A stretch of 64,000 nucleotides of DNA, taken from NCBI GenBank assembly GCA_964474895.1, contig CAYYUK010000001.1, forward strand, positions 113,933-177,932, read 5' to 3'. The DNA is from CAYFNK01 sp964474895 (GTDB lineage Archaea > Nanobdellota > Nanobdellia > SCGC-AAA011-G17 > PNOQ01). Both the position numbers and the translations under genes were made by a program. Below are positions 1 to 9,189 of the stretch, in pieces. Under the pieces are notes generated by a model. The model was not told the origin of the DNA and did no database searches. It saw only the letters and a program-made list of their open reading frames with translations. Each line of letters starts with the position of its first letter. Positions within the stretch are counted from its first letter, which is position 1.

Positions 1-9
1 TAAATTTTT

Positions 10-1674
10 CTACATATTCTCTGGAGATTGTATTCCCAGGAGAAATAGTCCGTTTTCAATAACTTGTTTAACTGATCTAACAAGGAGCAATTTTGTTTCT
101 ATTTCTTTCTCATTTCCGGTTAAAATTTTGTGTTTATTGTAATATTCATTGAATTTCTTTGATAATTCGATCAGATAATTCGCTAAGTGGTGTGGTTTGT
201 ATGTTTCTGCAACTTTTTGCACTATTTTTGGAAAATTATGTAACTTTTTTATTATTTCTGCTTCTTCCTTTTTGTTTAGTAGCCCTATTTTTGTATTTTT
301 TTTGCTTTTTTTTGCTTTTTTTAAAATACTATTTGCCCTTACGCAAGTATATTGTATGTATGGTGCTGTTTCGCCTTCAAAGGACAACATGCGATCCCAA
401 TCAAAATTTATATTCTTTGTTCTATTATTGCAAAGGTCTCCAAATATTATTGCTCCAATTCCAACTTTTTTTGCTATATCTTCTTTATCTTTTAGATTTG
501 GATTTTTCTTTTCTATAATATTTTTTGCAAGAGTTATAGATTTATTCAAAACGTCTTCCAAAAAGATTACATTTCCTTTCCTTGTTGACATTTTTCCTTC
601 TGGAAATCTAATTAATCCAAAATCTATGTGTTTTAGTTTTGATTTTGTTAATCTCGCCAATTCAGATGTTTTAAATAACTGTTCGAAATATAATTTATGT
701 TCAGAACCAACTATGTATAATATTTCTTTTGGATTAAACTTTTTTGACCTGTATATGATAGTACTTAAATCTCTTGTGTGATAAGTTGTTGATTTGTTTG
801 ATTTTCTTAAAATTATTGGGGGCATGTTGTATTTCTCTAAATTAACTATCAGTGCTTTTTCACTTATTTCTGTTTGTAATTTATTTTTTATTGTTTTAAT
901 AGTGTTTTCTGTGTTTCGCACATAAAAAGATTCTCCCGTATAGTAATCAAATTTTACGTTTAATAGGTCATATATTCTTTTGAATTCATTTAGACTTAAC
1001 TCTTTAAAGAATTTCCATAATTCTATCGTTTTTTTGTCTCCTTCTTCTAGTTTCTTGAATTCTTCTCTTCCTTCATCCAATAATTTTTCATTAAATTCTT
1101 CTTCTTTATGAAATCTTACATAGAGATCCAGTAGGTGGTTTATTGGATCTTTCTTAAGTTCTGCTTGAATTCCCCATTTTTTATATGCTACAATTAATTT
1201 TCCAAATTGGGTTCCCCAATCCCCCAAATGATTTACTGATATTGGATTATACCCTACAAATTTCAAAACGTTATATATTGAATTTCCTATTACTGTTGAA
1301 CGTAAATGCCCAATTCCAAATGGTTTCGCTATATTTGGATGGGAGTAATCCATTACAATGTTCTTCCCCTTTCCGATGTTTTGGCTCCCATATTTATTTT
1401 TCTCTTTTGAGATTTTCGTTAAAGTTTCCTTCGTTAATTTTTTTGGATCCAAAAAGAAATTTAGATATTTGCCTTTTAATTCTATTTTTGATATAAATTT
1501 TAAATTAATTAGTTTTTTTTGTAACTTTTCTACTAGGTCATCAGAATTTTTTCCTAATTTGAAAAAGGGGAAGGCATAATCTCCAAAAGCATTGTTTGGG
1601 GGTATTTCTAGTTTTATTCCTTTCTTTTTAGTTTCTTTTATTATTTCTTCAGTCAATCTTTTTTGAAAATCCAT
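10..1674 (-). CDS. argS: Arginyl-tRNA synthetase
   Basis: Class I aminoacyl-tRNA synthetase that charges tRNA-Arg in the cytoplasm. An N-terminal additional domain comes first, then the HIGH-type motif GIGH at about residues 120-123 within HPNIAKPFGIGHLRS, and a KMSTRKGN loop near residue 363 that matches the KMSKS motif. The C-terminal 120 residues form the helical anticodon-binding (DALR) domain. The length of 554 aa is normal for the family. The ATG at 1674 gives a complete N-terminus. The family assignment is secure; nothing unusual is visible. Confidence 0.96.
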   Translation of the reverse strand: MDFQKRLTEEIIKETKKKGIKLEIPPNNAFGDYAFPFFKLGKNSDDLVEKLQKKLINLKFISKIELKGKYLNFFLDPKKLTKETLTKISKEKNKYGSQNIGKGKNIVMDYSHPNIAKPFGIGHLRSTVIGNSIYNVLKFVGYNPISVNHLGDWGTQFGKLIVAYKKWGIQAELKKDPINHLLDLYVRFHKEEEFNEKLLDEGREEFKKLEEGDKKTIELWKFFKELSLNEFKRIYDLLNVKFDYYTGESFYVRNTENTIKTIKNKLQTEISEKALIVNLEKYNMPPIILRKSNKSTTYHTRDLSTIIYRSKKFNPKEILYIVGSEHKLYFEQLFKTSELARLTKSKLKHIDFGLIRFPEGKMSTRKGNVIFLEDVLNKSITLAKNIIEKKNPNLKDKEDIAKKVGIGAIIFGDLCNNRTKNINFDWDRMLSFEGETAPYIQYTCVRANSILKKAKKSKKNTKIGLLNKKEEAEIIKKLHNFPKIVQKVAETYKPHHLANYLIELSKKFNEYYNKHKILTGNEKEIETKLLLVRSVKQVIENGLFLLGIQSPENM

Positions 1675-1716
1675 GTAGAACTAATTGCAGATATCTCTTT
1701 TAAGGTTTGCTAAATC

Positions 1717-1980
1717 TCAAAGGATATCTTCTTCAGAGACAACAATATAATCACCAATAGCTATTACTGCACTGTGAGGGATTAAAAGGTTTCCTTGCTC
1801 ATCTTTCTCGAGATCAACATTATCTGCAAGCGTTGTTGGATTTCTTAAAGTTAAATGTAATATTTCTCCAGTTCTAACTTCAAAGAGTATATTTCCAACT
1901 TCTCCAAATTTTTTACCAGCTTTACTTACTACTGTTTTTCCCAGAATTTGTTTTGAATATTTTCTATCTTCGTTTGCCAT
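1717..1980 (-). CDS. PRC-barrel domain protein (CdpB-like candidate)
   Basis: Small beta-rich protein of 87 aa with the PRC-barrel pattern: an LGKTVVSKAGKKFGEV opening, an FEVRTGEI turn and an IPHSAVIAIGDYIVV end. Small archaeal PRC-barrel proteins include CdpB, which works with SepF/FtsZ in haloarchaeal cell division; that role here is inference. An ATG nine bases upstream (1989) is also in frame. I prefer 1980 because the TATA-like TTTATAAA near 2008-2015 then places transcription start almost at the codon. A related protein lies at 16980, so the window holds two paralogues. Confidence 0.8.
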   Translation of the reverse strand: MANEDRKYSKQILGKTVVSKAGKKFGEVGNILFEVRTGEILHLTLRNPTTLADNVDLEKDEQGNLLIPHSAVIAIGDYIVVSEEDIL

Positions 1981-2033
1981 TGTATCCAAAGGGTAGGTTT
2001 ATGGGATTTATAAACTTTCTTAAATTTAATTAA

Positions 2034-2318
2034 TTACTTTATTAAGTTCTTAAAAAAATCACCTATTTTTTCTACTGTTTCGTCCACAAAAGGATTTTCC
2101 GCTATGCTTTCAGATATTACTGCACCTGTTCTTATTACTGGATTGTCGGTTCTTAGTGTGTTATCTGCAGTTAGAGATCCTATAATAAATAAAAATACTG
2201 CTAATAATAGTACTATAACTATTATTGATTTTGCGATTCCTTTCATTAAGAAATGTTTGGAAAGTTCCATTACAGTTATTACAATTATTAATATTATTAG
2301 TAATGTGAATATCTCCAT
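2034..2318 (-). CDS. Small membrane protein, unknown function
   Basis: A 94-aa protein with two hydrophobic helices (about residues 3-22 and 28-48) followed by a soluble tail of about 45 residues rich in Asp, Glu and Asn. No motif is recognised. It lies leftward beside the PRC-barrel gene and borders the candidate origin region, so its promoter lies within that region. The sequence composition and the clean ATG support a real gene. Confidence 0.6.
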   Translation of the reverse strand: MEIFTLLIILIIVITVMELSKHFLMKGIAKSIIVIVLLLAVFLFIIGSLTADNTLRTDNPVIRTGAVISESIAENPFVDETVEKIGDFFKNLIK

Positions 2319-2700
2319 ATCCTTGTATAGAGGTTTACACTATTTAAAATTATATGTTGGGTCCCCTACCTTCTTTTCATGTGGAGTTGTATTAAATAAC
2401 TTTTTTCTTGTGGAGATTTTTCTTTAGGTGTGTTTATTTTGATATTATTCGCTGTTTTTGTAATGGTTTTTTGCATTATTTATTGTTTTTATTTGTCGTT
2501 GCTGTTTTCTTGTTTTTAATATTTTGTTTATATGTTTTATTATTATATTATATGTTATATTATTATATTATATATTGAAATTTATAATTACTACAAAGTT
2601 CCACTTGAAAAAGAGGTTAAAGTTTCAAATAAATGTTTTCCATTGGAAATATAGGTCTCTGTCTGATAATTCTTATATATGGTTGAGATAGTTTTGGTTT
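2319..2700. other. Candidate replication origin with ORB-like boxes and AT-rich element
   Basis: A 382-bp non-coding gap between leftward genes and the rightward cdc6-polD operon. It carries four degenerate boxes resembling the archaeal origin recognition box core TTCCA..GGAAA: 2374-2387 (TTTTCATGTGGAGT), 2403-2416 (TTTTCTTGTGGAGA), 2598-2616 (inverted; TTCCACTTGAAAAAGAGG) and 2636-2655 (TTTTCCATTGGAAATATAGG). Between the second and third is a nearly pure A/T tract at about 2520-2590. In it the 15-mer ATTATTATATTATAT occurs at 2539-2553 and again at 2559-2573, as expected of an unwinding element. Archaeal origins commonly lie beside orc1/cdc6. The boxes were matched by eye and are imperfect, so origin activity is inferred. 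Confidence 0.6.
2672..2680 (+). promoter_or_regulatory. TATA box of cdc6
   Basis: CTTATATAT lies 20 nt before the cdc6 ATG at 2701, the spacing expected for leaderless archaeal transcription. No ribosome binding site precedes the ATG. Confidence 0.6.
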
Positions 2701-4047
2701 ATGGTAATTAAAAAGAGTGAGAAGAAAAAGAATAAAATTAAATTGATCGAAGACAAATCATTGAAAGATTATGTTAAAAATACATCTGAAGAAGGAATAC
2801 ACAAAATAGAAGAAGATTCAGGGGAAGACGATAAGAGTATTGCAACTGACGAAATAGATGGTTTCTTCGAGGATTTTTTAACCAAAGAATCAATATTTAA
2901 AGATAAACAAGTTTTGCAAGTTAGCTATACTCCAGATACAATACCACATAGGGAAAAGCAGATAAAAGAGATAGCATCAATTCTTGCACCCTCGCTGAGA
3001 AATGAAAAGCCTTCAAATATATTTTTATATGGTAAAACTGGTACTGGAAAGACTCTATCTGTATTGCACGTTGTTAAGAAATTAAAGAATGTTGCGAAAT
3101 TAAAGAAAGTTGAACTCAGTGTGTTTTATTTAAATTGTAAATTAAAGAGGGTTGCAGACACAGAGTATAGGCTTGTTGCAGCATTAGCAAGAGAATTTGG
3201 TGAAGATGTTCCATTTACAGGGCTACCTACTGATGAAATTTATCGTGTTTTTGTTAAATCGATAGATTCCAAAAGGAGGAATTTGATAATTGTTTTGGAT
3301 GAGATAGATCAGCTGGTTAAGAAAATTGGAGATGAAATTTTGTATACTTTAACAAGATTGAATTCAGAATTAAAACAGACAAAGATAACAATAGTGGGAA
3401 TTTCTAATGATCTGCAGTTTGCAAATTATTTGGACCCAAGAGTAAAATCTTCTCTAACTGAAGAAGACATAAATTTTCCCTCATATAATGCATTACAACT
3501 ACAAGATATACTTTCCCAAAGGGCAAATGAAGCATTCAACGAAAATGTTGTTTGTGAAGGAGTTATTAGTAAATGTGCTGCTTATGCAGCAAGAGAACAC
3601 GGTGATGCAAGAAGGGCACTGGATTTGCTAAGGGTTGCCGGAGAGCTTACAGAAAGAGAAAATAATGAAAAATTAAGTATAAAATTTATTGATTCTGCAG
3701 AGGAAAAAATAGAAAGGGATTTGATTTATGATGCAATTAAAACGTTGCCAAAACAATCTCAAGTGGCATTACTTTCTATATTTGAATTGCATGTTAAGAG
3801 CACAGAGAAAGTTTTGACAGGGGAGGTTTATGAAAAATATAGGTCTCTTTGTTCTTCTTGTGGATTAAAAATGTTGACACAAAGAAGACTTTCAGATCTT
3901 ATTTCAGAACTTGATTTGTTGGGGATAATTAATGCGAGAGTAATTAGTAAGGGCAGATATGGTCGTACAAGAGAAATAAAGTTGGCAGTTCCTGTAACAA
4001 ATGTCAATATACTATCAAAGGAGCTAAAAACGTGGTTGGGAATTTAA
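2701..4047 (+). CDS. cdc6: Orc1/Cdc6 origin-binding AAA+ ATPase
   Basis: Replication initiator that binds origin boxes and loads MCM. After about 65 charged residues comes the AAA+ core, with Walker A GKTGTGKT at about residues 111-118, Walker B IIVLDEID near 198-205, and a sensor region ending around HGDARRALDLLR. A C-terminal winged helix (about 350-448) follows. The length of 448 aa fits the family. It overlaps the next gene (DP1) by 16 bases, forming an operon with both DNA polymerase D subunits, and sits directly beside the candidate origin. Confidence 0.95.
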   Translation: MVIKKSEKKKNKIKLIEDKSLKDYVKNTSEEGIHKIEEDSGEDDKSIATDEIDGFFEDFLTKESIFKDKQVLQVSYTPDTIPHREKQIKEIASILAPSLRNEKPSNIFLYGKTGTGKTLSVLHVVKKLKNVAKLKKVELSVFYLNCKLKRVADTEYRLVAALAREFGEDVPFTGLPTDEIYRVFVKSIDSKRRNLIIVLDEIDQLVKKIGDEILYTLTRLNSELKQTKITIVGISNDLQFANYLDPRVKSSLTEEDINFPSYNALQLQDILSQRANEAFNENVVCEGVISKCAAYAAREHGDARRALDLLRVAGELTERENNEKLSIKFIDSAEEKIERDLIYDAIKTLPKQSQVALLSIFELHVKSTEKVLTGEVYEKYRSLCSSCGLKMLTQRRLSDLISELDLLGIINARVISKGRYGRTREIKLAVPVTNVNILSKELKTWLGI

Positions 4048-5663
4048 CCAATAAAATATCTTTTTTCTTGAAAAGGGGATATTTGCTTAATCCAGATATA
4101 TTAAAAGTTATAGACGAAAGTCTTTTTGAAAGACTTGGAGGACAATTTGAATCAGGAGATAAACCTGTTGTGTTGACCAAGGATATAAAAAAGATTTTAG
4201 AGAAGAAGGGATTTAAATTTAATGCAAATTGGAACGATTTCGAAAAGGCAAGGGTTGATTATGAAAAAGGGGAAGATAGTGAAGTTTATCTTACTTTTTT
4301 AGAAGTTTCAGATCATAACTTACCAAACGTGGTTGGGGAAGACAATATCCAAGAAAGAGAAGAAAATGTAGTTACAGAAGAAACTTCTGAAAATGGAGCA
4401 TCAATGCCTATTGTTTTGAAAAATTATTGCGACAAGGGGGCAAAAGTAGATGTTTCCTCTTTTGTTGCTTATTATAAAATTCGTTACAATTATCTGAGAA
4501 AAGTATTACAAACGAGAAATGGATTATCAGGGGTGCTCTCTATAAACAGGTTAGGAAACAAAAGGAAAGGCGAGAAAATATCTACAATGGGTATTGTGTA
4601 TTCTAAAGAAACTACAAAAAATGGTCATGTTGTTTTGGAATTAGAAGATGTAACTGGAATGGTGAAGGTTTTAATTATGAAAACAAAAGATGATTTGTAT
4701 AATGATGGAATTGACGTTGTTTGTGATGAAGTAATTGGTATAACTGGTGTTGTTGGAGATAAAATTATTTTTGCAGATAAAATATTTTTCCCAGAATTCC
4801 CAAAGAGTAATAATATTAAGAAGGGGGGGGTTGAAGAATATGCCGCATTTATATCTGATGTTCATGTCGGGTCTGATGTTTTTTTGGAAGACAATTTTTT
4901 GAAATTCATAAATTGGATGAATGGCAATTATGGAAATAAAGAACAGAGGGAAAAAGGATCTAAAGTGAAATATCTATTTGTTGTTGGCGATCTTGTAGAT
5001 GGTGTTGGGGTGTATCCTGGGCAAGAATCAAATTTGAAAATAAATGACATAACAGCACAGTATAACCGATTAGCAGAATTATTTTCAATGATAAGAAAAG
5101 ACATACAGATTATTGCTTGCCCAGGAGACCACGATGCATTAAGATTAGCAGAACCACAGCCTTATTTGGATAAATCAATTGCGGAATCTGTGTGGAATTT
5201 GGGCAATGTTACCCTTGTTACAAATCCTTCCTTGGTTAATGTTGGAGCCACAAAAAACTTTGGGGGGTTTAATGTTTTGTTGTATCATGGACGTAGTTTT
5301 AGTTATTTTATAGATGTTTTGGATTCCGTTAGAGAGGCTGGGGGGTATGATGGAATAGATTATCTTTTGAAATTATTACTAAAAAAGAGACACTTGGCAC
5401 CAAGCCATGAATCAACGTTGACAGTTATCGATAAGGAAGAAGATGCAATGTTAATAGAAGAGGTTCCTGATTTTTTTGCAGTTGGGCATATCCATAGGTG
5501 TAAAGTCGAACAACATGGCGTGACAACTTTAATCTCTGGTAGTTGTTGGCAACCCCTTACAGACTATCAAGAAAAGTTAGGGCATAATCCCGAACCTGCA
5601 AGAGTTCCAATAGTGAATTTGGAATCAAGGGAAGTTAGTGTTATGAAATTTATAGATGATTAA
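4032..5663 (+). CDS. polB: DNA polymerase D small subunit DP1
   Basis: Proofreading 3'-5' exonuclease subunit of the archaeal replicative polymerase D. An N-terminal region and an OB fold (about 175-255) precede a calcineurin-like phosphoesterase domain. The metal motifs are complete: SDVHVGS near residue 274, GDLVDG near 319, GDHDALR near 364, YHGRS near 418 and GHIHR near 486. The start is GTG at 4032, inside the end of cdc6. The gene overlaps the DP2 start, so the two subunits are probably translationally coupled. Confidence 0.95.
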   Translation: MVGNLTNKISFFLKRGYLLNPDILKVIDESLFERLGGQFESGDKPVVLTKDIKKILEKKGFKFNANWNDFEKARVDYEKGEDSEVYLTFLEVSDHNLPNVVGEDNIQEREENVVTEETSENGASMPIVLKNYCDKGAKVDVSSFVAYYKIRYNYLRKVLQTRNGLSGVLSINRLGNKRKGEKISTMGIVYSKETTKNGHVVLELEDVTGMVKVLIMKTKDDLYNDGIDVVCDEVIGITGVVGDKIIFADKIFFPEFPKSNNIKKGGVEEYAAFISDVHVGSDVFLEDNFLKFINWMNGNYGNKEQREKGSKVKYLFVVGDLVDGVGVYPGQESNLKINDITAQYNRLAELFSMIRKDIQIIACPGDHDALRLAEPQPYLDKSIAESVWNLGNVTLVTNPSLVNVGATKNFGGFNVLLYHGRSFSYFIDVLDSVREAGGYDGIDYLLKLLLKKRHLAPSHESTLTVIDKEEDAMLIEEVPDFFAVGHIHRCKVEQHGVTTLISGSCWQPLTDYQEKLGHNPEPARVPIVNLESREVSVMKFIDD

Positions 5664-8600
5664 AATGGTTTTTAGTTTAGAGAAATATAATGAAGGATTA
5701 AATGAGAATGTAGATAAAGCATATTCTCTTGCAAAACTTGCCAAAGCAAAGGCATATGATCCCTTGGATATTGTTGAGATTCCTCTTGCCAAGAATATGG
5801 CAGAGAGAGTAGAGAGGTTGACCGGTGTGGCTGCTCCTCAAATAGTTGGAAAGGGAATACCGGATAGGATAGGGGAATTAGAAAAAAAATATGGAAAATT
5901 GGATTGGAGGGTTGCATTATCAATCGCCCATGAAGTAACACAAGAGAAATTCTGTAAATTTGAAAATAAAAAAGAGGCAATTGAAATTGGAATTAGGGTT
6001 GGGTTTGCATATGTTACTGTCGGTGTCGTTGCAAGTCCTCTTGAAGGATTTACAGGAATAGATATTAGAAAAAGAAGGGACGGAAAGGAATATATTGCAT
6101 TGTTATATTCAGGTCCTGTAAGAAGCGCAGGGGGAACTGCAGCATCTGTTTCTGTTTTAATTGCAGATTATATTCGGAAAAAGATGGGATATAGTGTATA
6201 CGATGCTGATGAAAACGAAGCGAAGCGAGCAATAACTGAGCTAACAGATTATCATGAGAGAATTACAAATTTGCAGTACTTTCCTTATCCTGAAGAGATA
6301 GAGTATCTGATTTTAAATCTTCCAGTACAAATAGACGGAGATCCAACCGAAAAGTTAGAAGTTTCAAATTATAAAGGGTTGGACAGGATTGCTACAAATA
6401 AGCTAAGGGGTGGGTTTTGTTTAGTTATAGGGGAATGTTTGGCTCAAAAAGCGAAAAAAGTTTTAAAGCAATTAGACTCATGGGGTGGCGATTTTGATTT
6501 GGGAGACTGGAATTTTATGGGTAAATTTTGCAAACTACAAACTAGGCTGAAGGCAAAACAGAAAGAGGATATAGTTGCAGAAAAAAAAGAAAAGGTTTCT
6601 CCAGATTATACTTTTATAAAAGATATAGTTGCAGGTAGACCCGTTTTAACACACCCCTTATGCAAGGGAGGGTTTAGATTAAGATACGGTAGAACAAGAA
6701 CAACAGGATTAAGTGCAACAGCAATACACCCTTTGACTATGAAAATTTTAATGGATTATATTGCTATTGGAACACAATTGAAAGTTGAACGACCTGGCAA
6801 GAGTACTGTTCTTAGTTCGTGTGATTATTTGGAAGGACCCATAGTTAAACTGGTAAATGGAGATGTCGTTTTTTTAACTGAAGAAAATTATGATTTGGTG
6901 ATTTCTAAAATATCTGAAATACTTTTTTTAGGGGACATTTTGATTCCATATGGGGATTTTTTGAATAGGGCACATACACTAGTCCCCCCTGGATATTGTG
7001 AGGAATGGTGGTTAAAACATTTGCAAGCAAAAGGAAAATTTCCAGAGGATATTTCAGAGATTACGGGTTTAGACATATTTCAAATTAAGAAACTTTTTGC
7101 AGATCCAATAAAAACAGTAATTTCTGCAGGGGATGCATACATTCTTTCTAAGATGGCAAAAGTACCTTTACACCCAAGATATACATACCATTGGAAAGAT
7201 ATTGATGTCAAAGAACTTCTTGTTTTATTAGGGTGGCTTGTTAAATCTACCATAAAAAAGGGGGATCAATTTAAAATTATTTTTCCAATTGATTACGGGT
7301 CTGATGTTGTCGAACCAAAAATTATATTGGAAAAACTTGGAATCCCTCATAGAGTTGTTTCAAAAGAGTACATTGTTGTAGAAAATGAGTGGGCGATAGG
7401 ACTTATGGCAAATCTTGGAATATATAGCAAAGATATCGACATTAAAGAATTAATAAAGAAAATAAATTCCAGTAAAGATGCTTTAGCTAACATAAACCTT
7501 TTTTCAGAAGTGGAAATAAAAGATAAATCTGGTTTGTCAATTGGTGCAAGAATGGGCAGGCCAGAAAAAGCAAAGATGAGAAAACTAAAAGGCAGTCCAC
7601 ACGTTCTCTTTCCAGTTGGTTCCGAAGGTGGCAGACTTAGAAGTTTTAATGCTGCAATGGATAATGGAAAGATAAGATCGGAGTTCCCGATTTTTTTGTG
7701 TGAATCTTGCAATAGCGAAACAGTATATCCTTTTTGTGAGAAATGTGGTGCTAAAACAAGTAGACAATATTATTGTCCCAAATGCAAAAGAACAATGGGT
7801 ACCAAAGACTGCCCACAACACGAGAAAAATAATCATTATTCCTATAGGGACATAGACGTAAACCATTATTGTAAAATTGCCAAAGAAAAGTTAGGCTTAA
7901 CTGGGTTTCCTGATTTGGTTAAGGGAGTGAGGGGGGTTTCCAACGAAGAGAGAGCTATGGAGAATCTAACTAAAGGAATCCTTAGATCAATACATGGAGT
8001 AACAGTTAACAAAGATGGAACTGTTCGTTATGACATGACTGAAATGCCACTAACACATTTCAAACCTGTAGAAATTGGCACATCGGTAGACAAATTAATA
8101 AAATTAGGATATACTGAAGATATACATGGAGAAACTCTTGTAGATATTAATCAAATTATACAGTTAATGCCCCAAGATGTTATTTTGCCTTCCTGTGAAG
8201 AGTCTTCAGAAGAAGGAGGGGATGCAATATTATTCAGGGTTGCTGGTTTTGTTGATGATCTTCTTCAATATTTTTATGGTTTGGAAAGATTTTATAATTT
8301 TAAATCTAAGGAAGACTTGGTTGGTCATCTAATAATAAGTCTTGCTCCACATACGTCAGCAGGCGTAGTTGGAAGAGTGATTGGTTTTTCTAAAACACAG
8401 GGTTGTTATGCTAGCCCAATATGGCATTCTGCTCAAAGAAGAGATTGTGATGGGGATGAAAATGGCATAATGCTGCTAATGGATGGGCTGTTGAATTTTT
8501 CTAGAAAATATTTATCAAGTCATAGGGGTGCGACACAAGATGCCCCCCTTGTATTAACCACGAATCTTATTTTAACAGAAGTTGATGATATGGTATTTGA

Positions 8601-9189
8601 TGTTGATTGTTCATCCGAATATCCTCTCGAATTTTATAATGCATGTGAAGAGTATAAGATGCCTTGGGGAGTAAAGATTGAATCCATTGGGGATCATTTG
8701 GAAGAAGATGATTTTAAAATAGGATATACTCATGAAGTTAGTAATCTGAATTCCGGTGTTAGATATAGTGCATACAAGAAGATACCGACAATGGCAGAGA
8801 AAGTAATTGGTCAAATGAAATTGGCAGAGATGATAAGGGCTGTTGACGAAAATGATGTTGCGCGTTTAGTTATTGAAAGACATTTCATTAGAGACATTAA
8901 AGGAAATCTTAGGAAATTTAGCATGCAGCAGTTTAGGTGTGTAAATTGTAATGAAAAATATAGAAGGCCCCCCTTGATTGGAAAGTGTCGCAAGTGTGGT
9001 GGAAAATTATTGTTTACTATATCTGAAGGTTCGGTAACAAAATATTTAACACCTTCTTTGAATTTGGCTGAGAAGTATAAAGTTCCCACTTATACTTATC
9101 AGACTCTTGATTTAACCAGGAGAAGGATAGAAAGTGTTTTTGGAAAAGAAGCGGATAGACAAGAAGGATTGGGTCGTTGGTTTGGTTAA
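5656..9189 (+). CDS. polC: DNA polymerase D large subunit DP2
   Basis: Catalytic subunit of polymerase D, 1177 aa, a usual length without an intein. Visible landmarks are the N-terminal LGERVE-like region, paired zinc knuckles CESC...CEKC (about 683-699) and CPKC...CPQH (about 706-721), the catalytic acidic segment DCDGDENG near residue 930, and a C-terminal zinc module CVNC...CRKC (about 1095-1114). ATG codons at 5656 and 5665 are both in frame; 5656 overlaps the end of DP1 by 8 bases. The stop codon overlaps that of the convergent neighbour by 4 bases. Confidence 0.96.
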   Translation: MIKMVFSLEKYNEGLNENVDKAYSLAKLAKAKAYDPLDIVEIPLAKNMAERVERLTGVAAPQIVGKGIPDRIGELEKKYGKLDWRVALSIAHEVTQEKFCKFENKKEAIEIGIRVGFAYVTVGVVASPLEGFTGIDIRKRRDGKEYIALLYSGPVRSAGGTAASVSVLIADYIRKKMGYSVYDADENEAKRAITELTDYHERITNLQYFPYPEEIEYLILNLPVQIDGDPTEKLEVSNYKGLDRIATNKLRGGFCLVIGECLAQKAKKVLKQLDSWGGDFDLGDWNFMGKFCKLQTRLKAKQKEDIVAEKKEKVSPDYTFIKDIVAGRPVLTHPLCKGGFRLRYGRTRTTGLSATAIHPLTMKILMDYIAIGTQLKVERPGKSTVLSSCDYLEGPIVKLVNGDVVFLTEENYDLVISKISEILFLGDILIPYGDFLNRAHTLVPPGYCEEWWLKHLQAKGKFPEDISEITGLDIFQIKKLFADPIKTVISAGDAYILSKMAKVPLHPRYTYHWKDIDVKELLVLLGWLVKSTIKKGDQFKIIFPIDYGSDVVEPKIILEKLGIPHRVVSKEYIVVENEWAIGLMANLGIYSKDIDIKELIKKINSSKDALANINLFSEVEIKDKSGLSIGARMGRPEKAKMRKLKGSPHVLFPVGSEGGRLRSFNAAMDNGKIRSEFPIFLCESCNSETVYPFCEKCGAKTSRQYYCPKCKRTMGTKDCPQHEKNNHYSYRDIDVNHYCKIAKEKLGLTGFPDLVKGVRGVSNEERAMENLTKGILRSIHGVTVNKDGTVRYDMTEMPLTHFKPVEIGTSVDKLIKLGYTEDIHGETLVDINQIIQLMPQDVILPSCEESSEEGGDAILFRVAGFVDDLLQYFYGLERFYNFKSKEDLVGHLIISLAPHTSAGVVGRVIGFSKTQGCYASPIWHSAQRRDCDGDENGIMLLMDGLLNFSRKYLSSHRGATQDAPLVLTTNLILTEVDDMVFDVDCSSEYPLEFYNACEEYKMPWGVKIESIGDHLEEDDFKIGYTHEVSNLNSGVRYSAYKKIPTMAEKVIGQMKLAEMIRAVDENDVARLVIERHFIRDIKGNLRKFSMQQFRCVNCNEKYRRPPLIGKCRKCGGKLLFTISEGSVTKYLTPSLNLAEKYKVPTYTYQTLDLTRRRIESVFGKEADRQEGLGRWFG

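Noticed and set aside
5656..9189. Possible intein in DP2 (also considered for radA)
   Set aside because: Lengths are normal and no intein splice motifs interrupt the conserved blocks.
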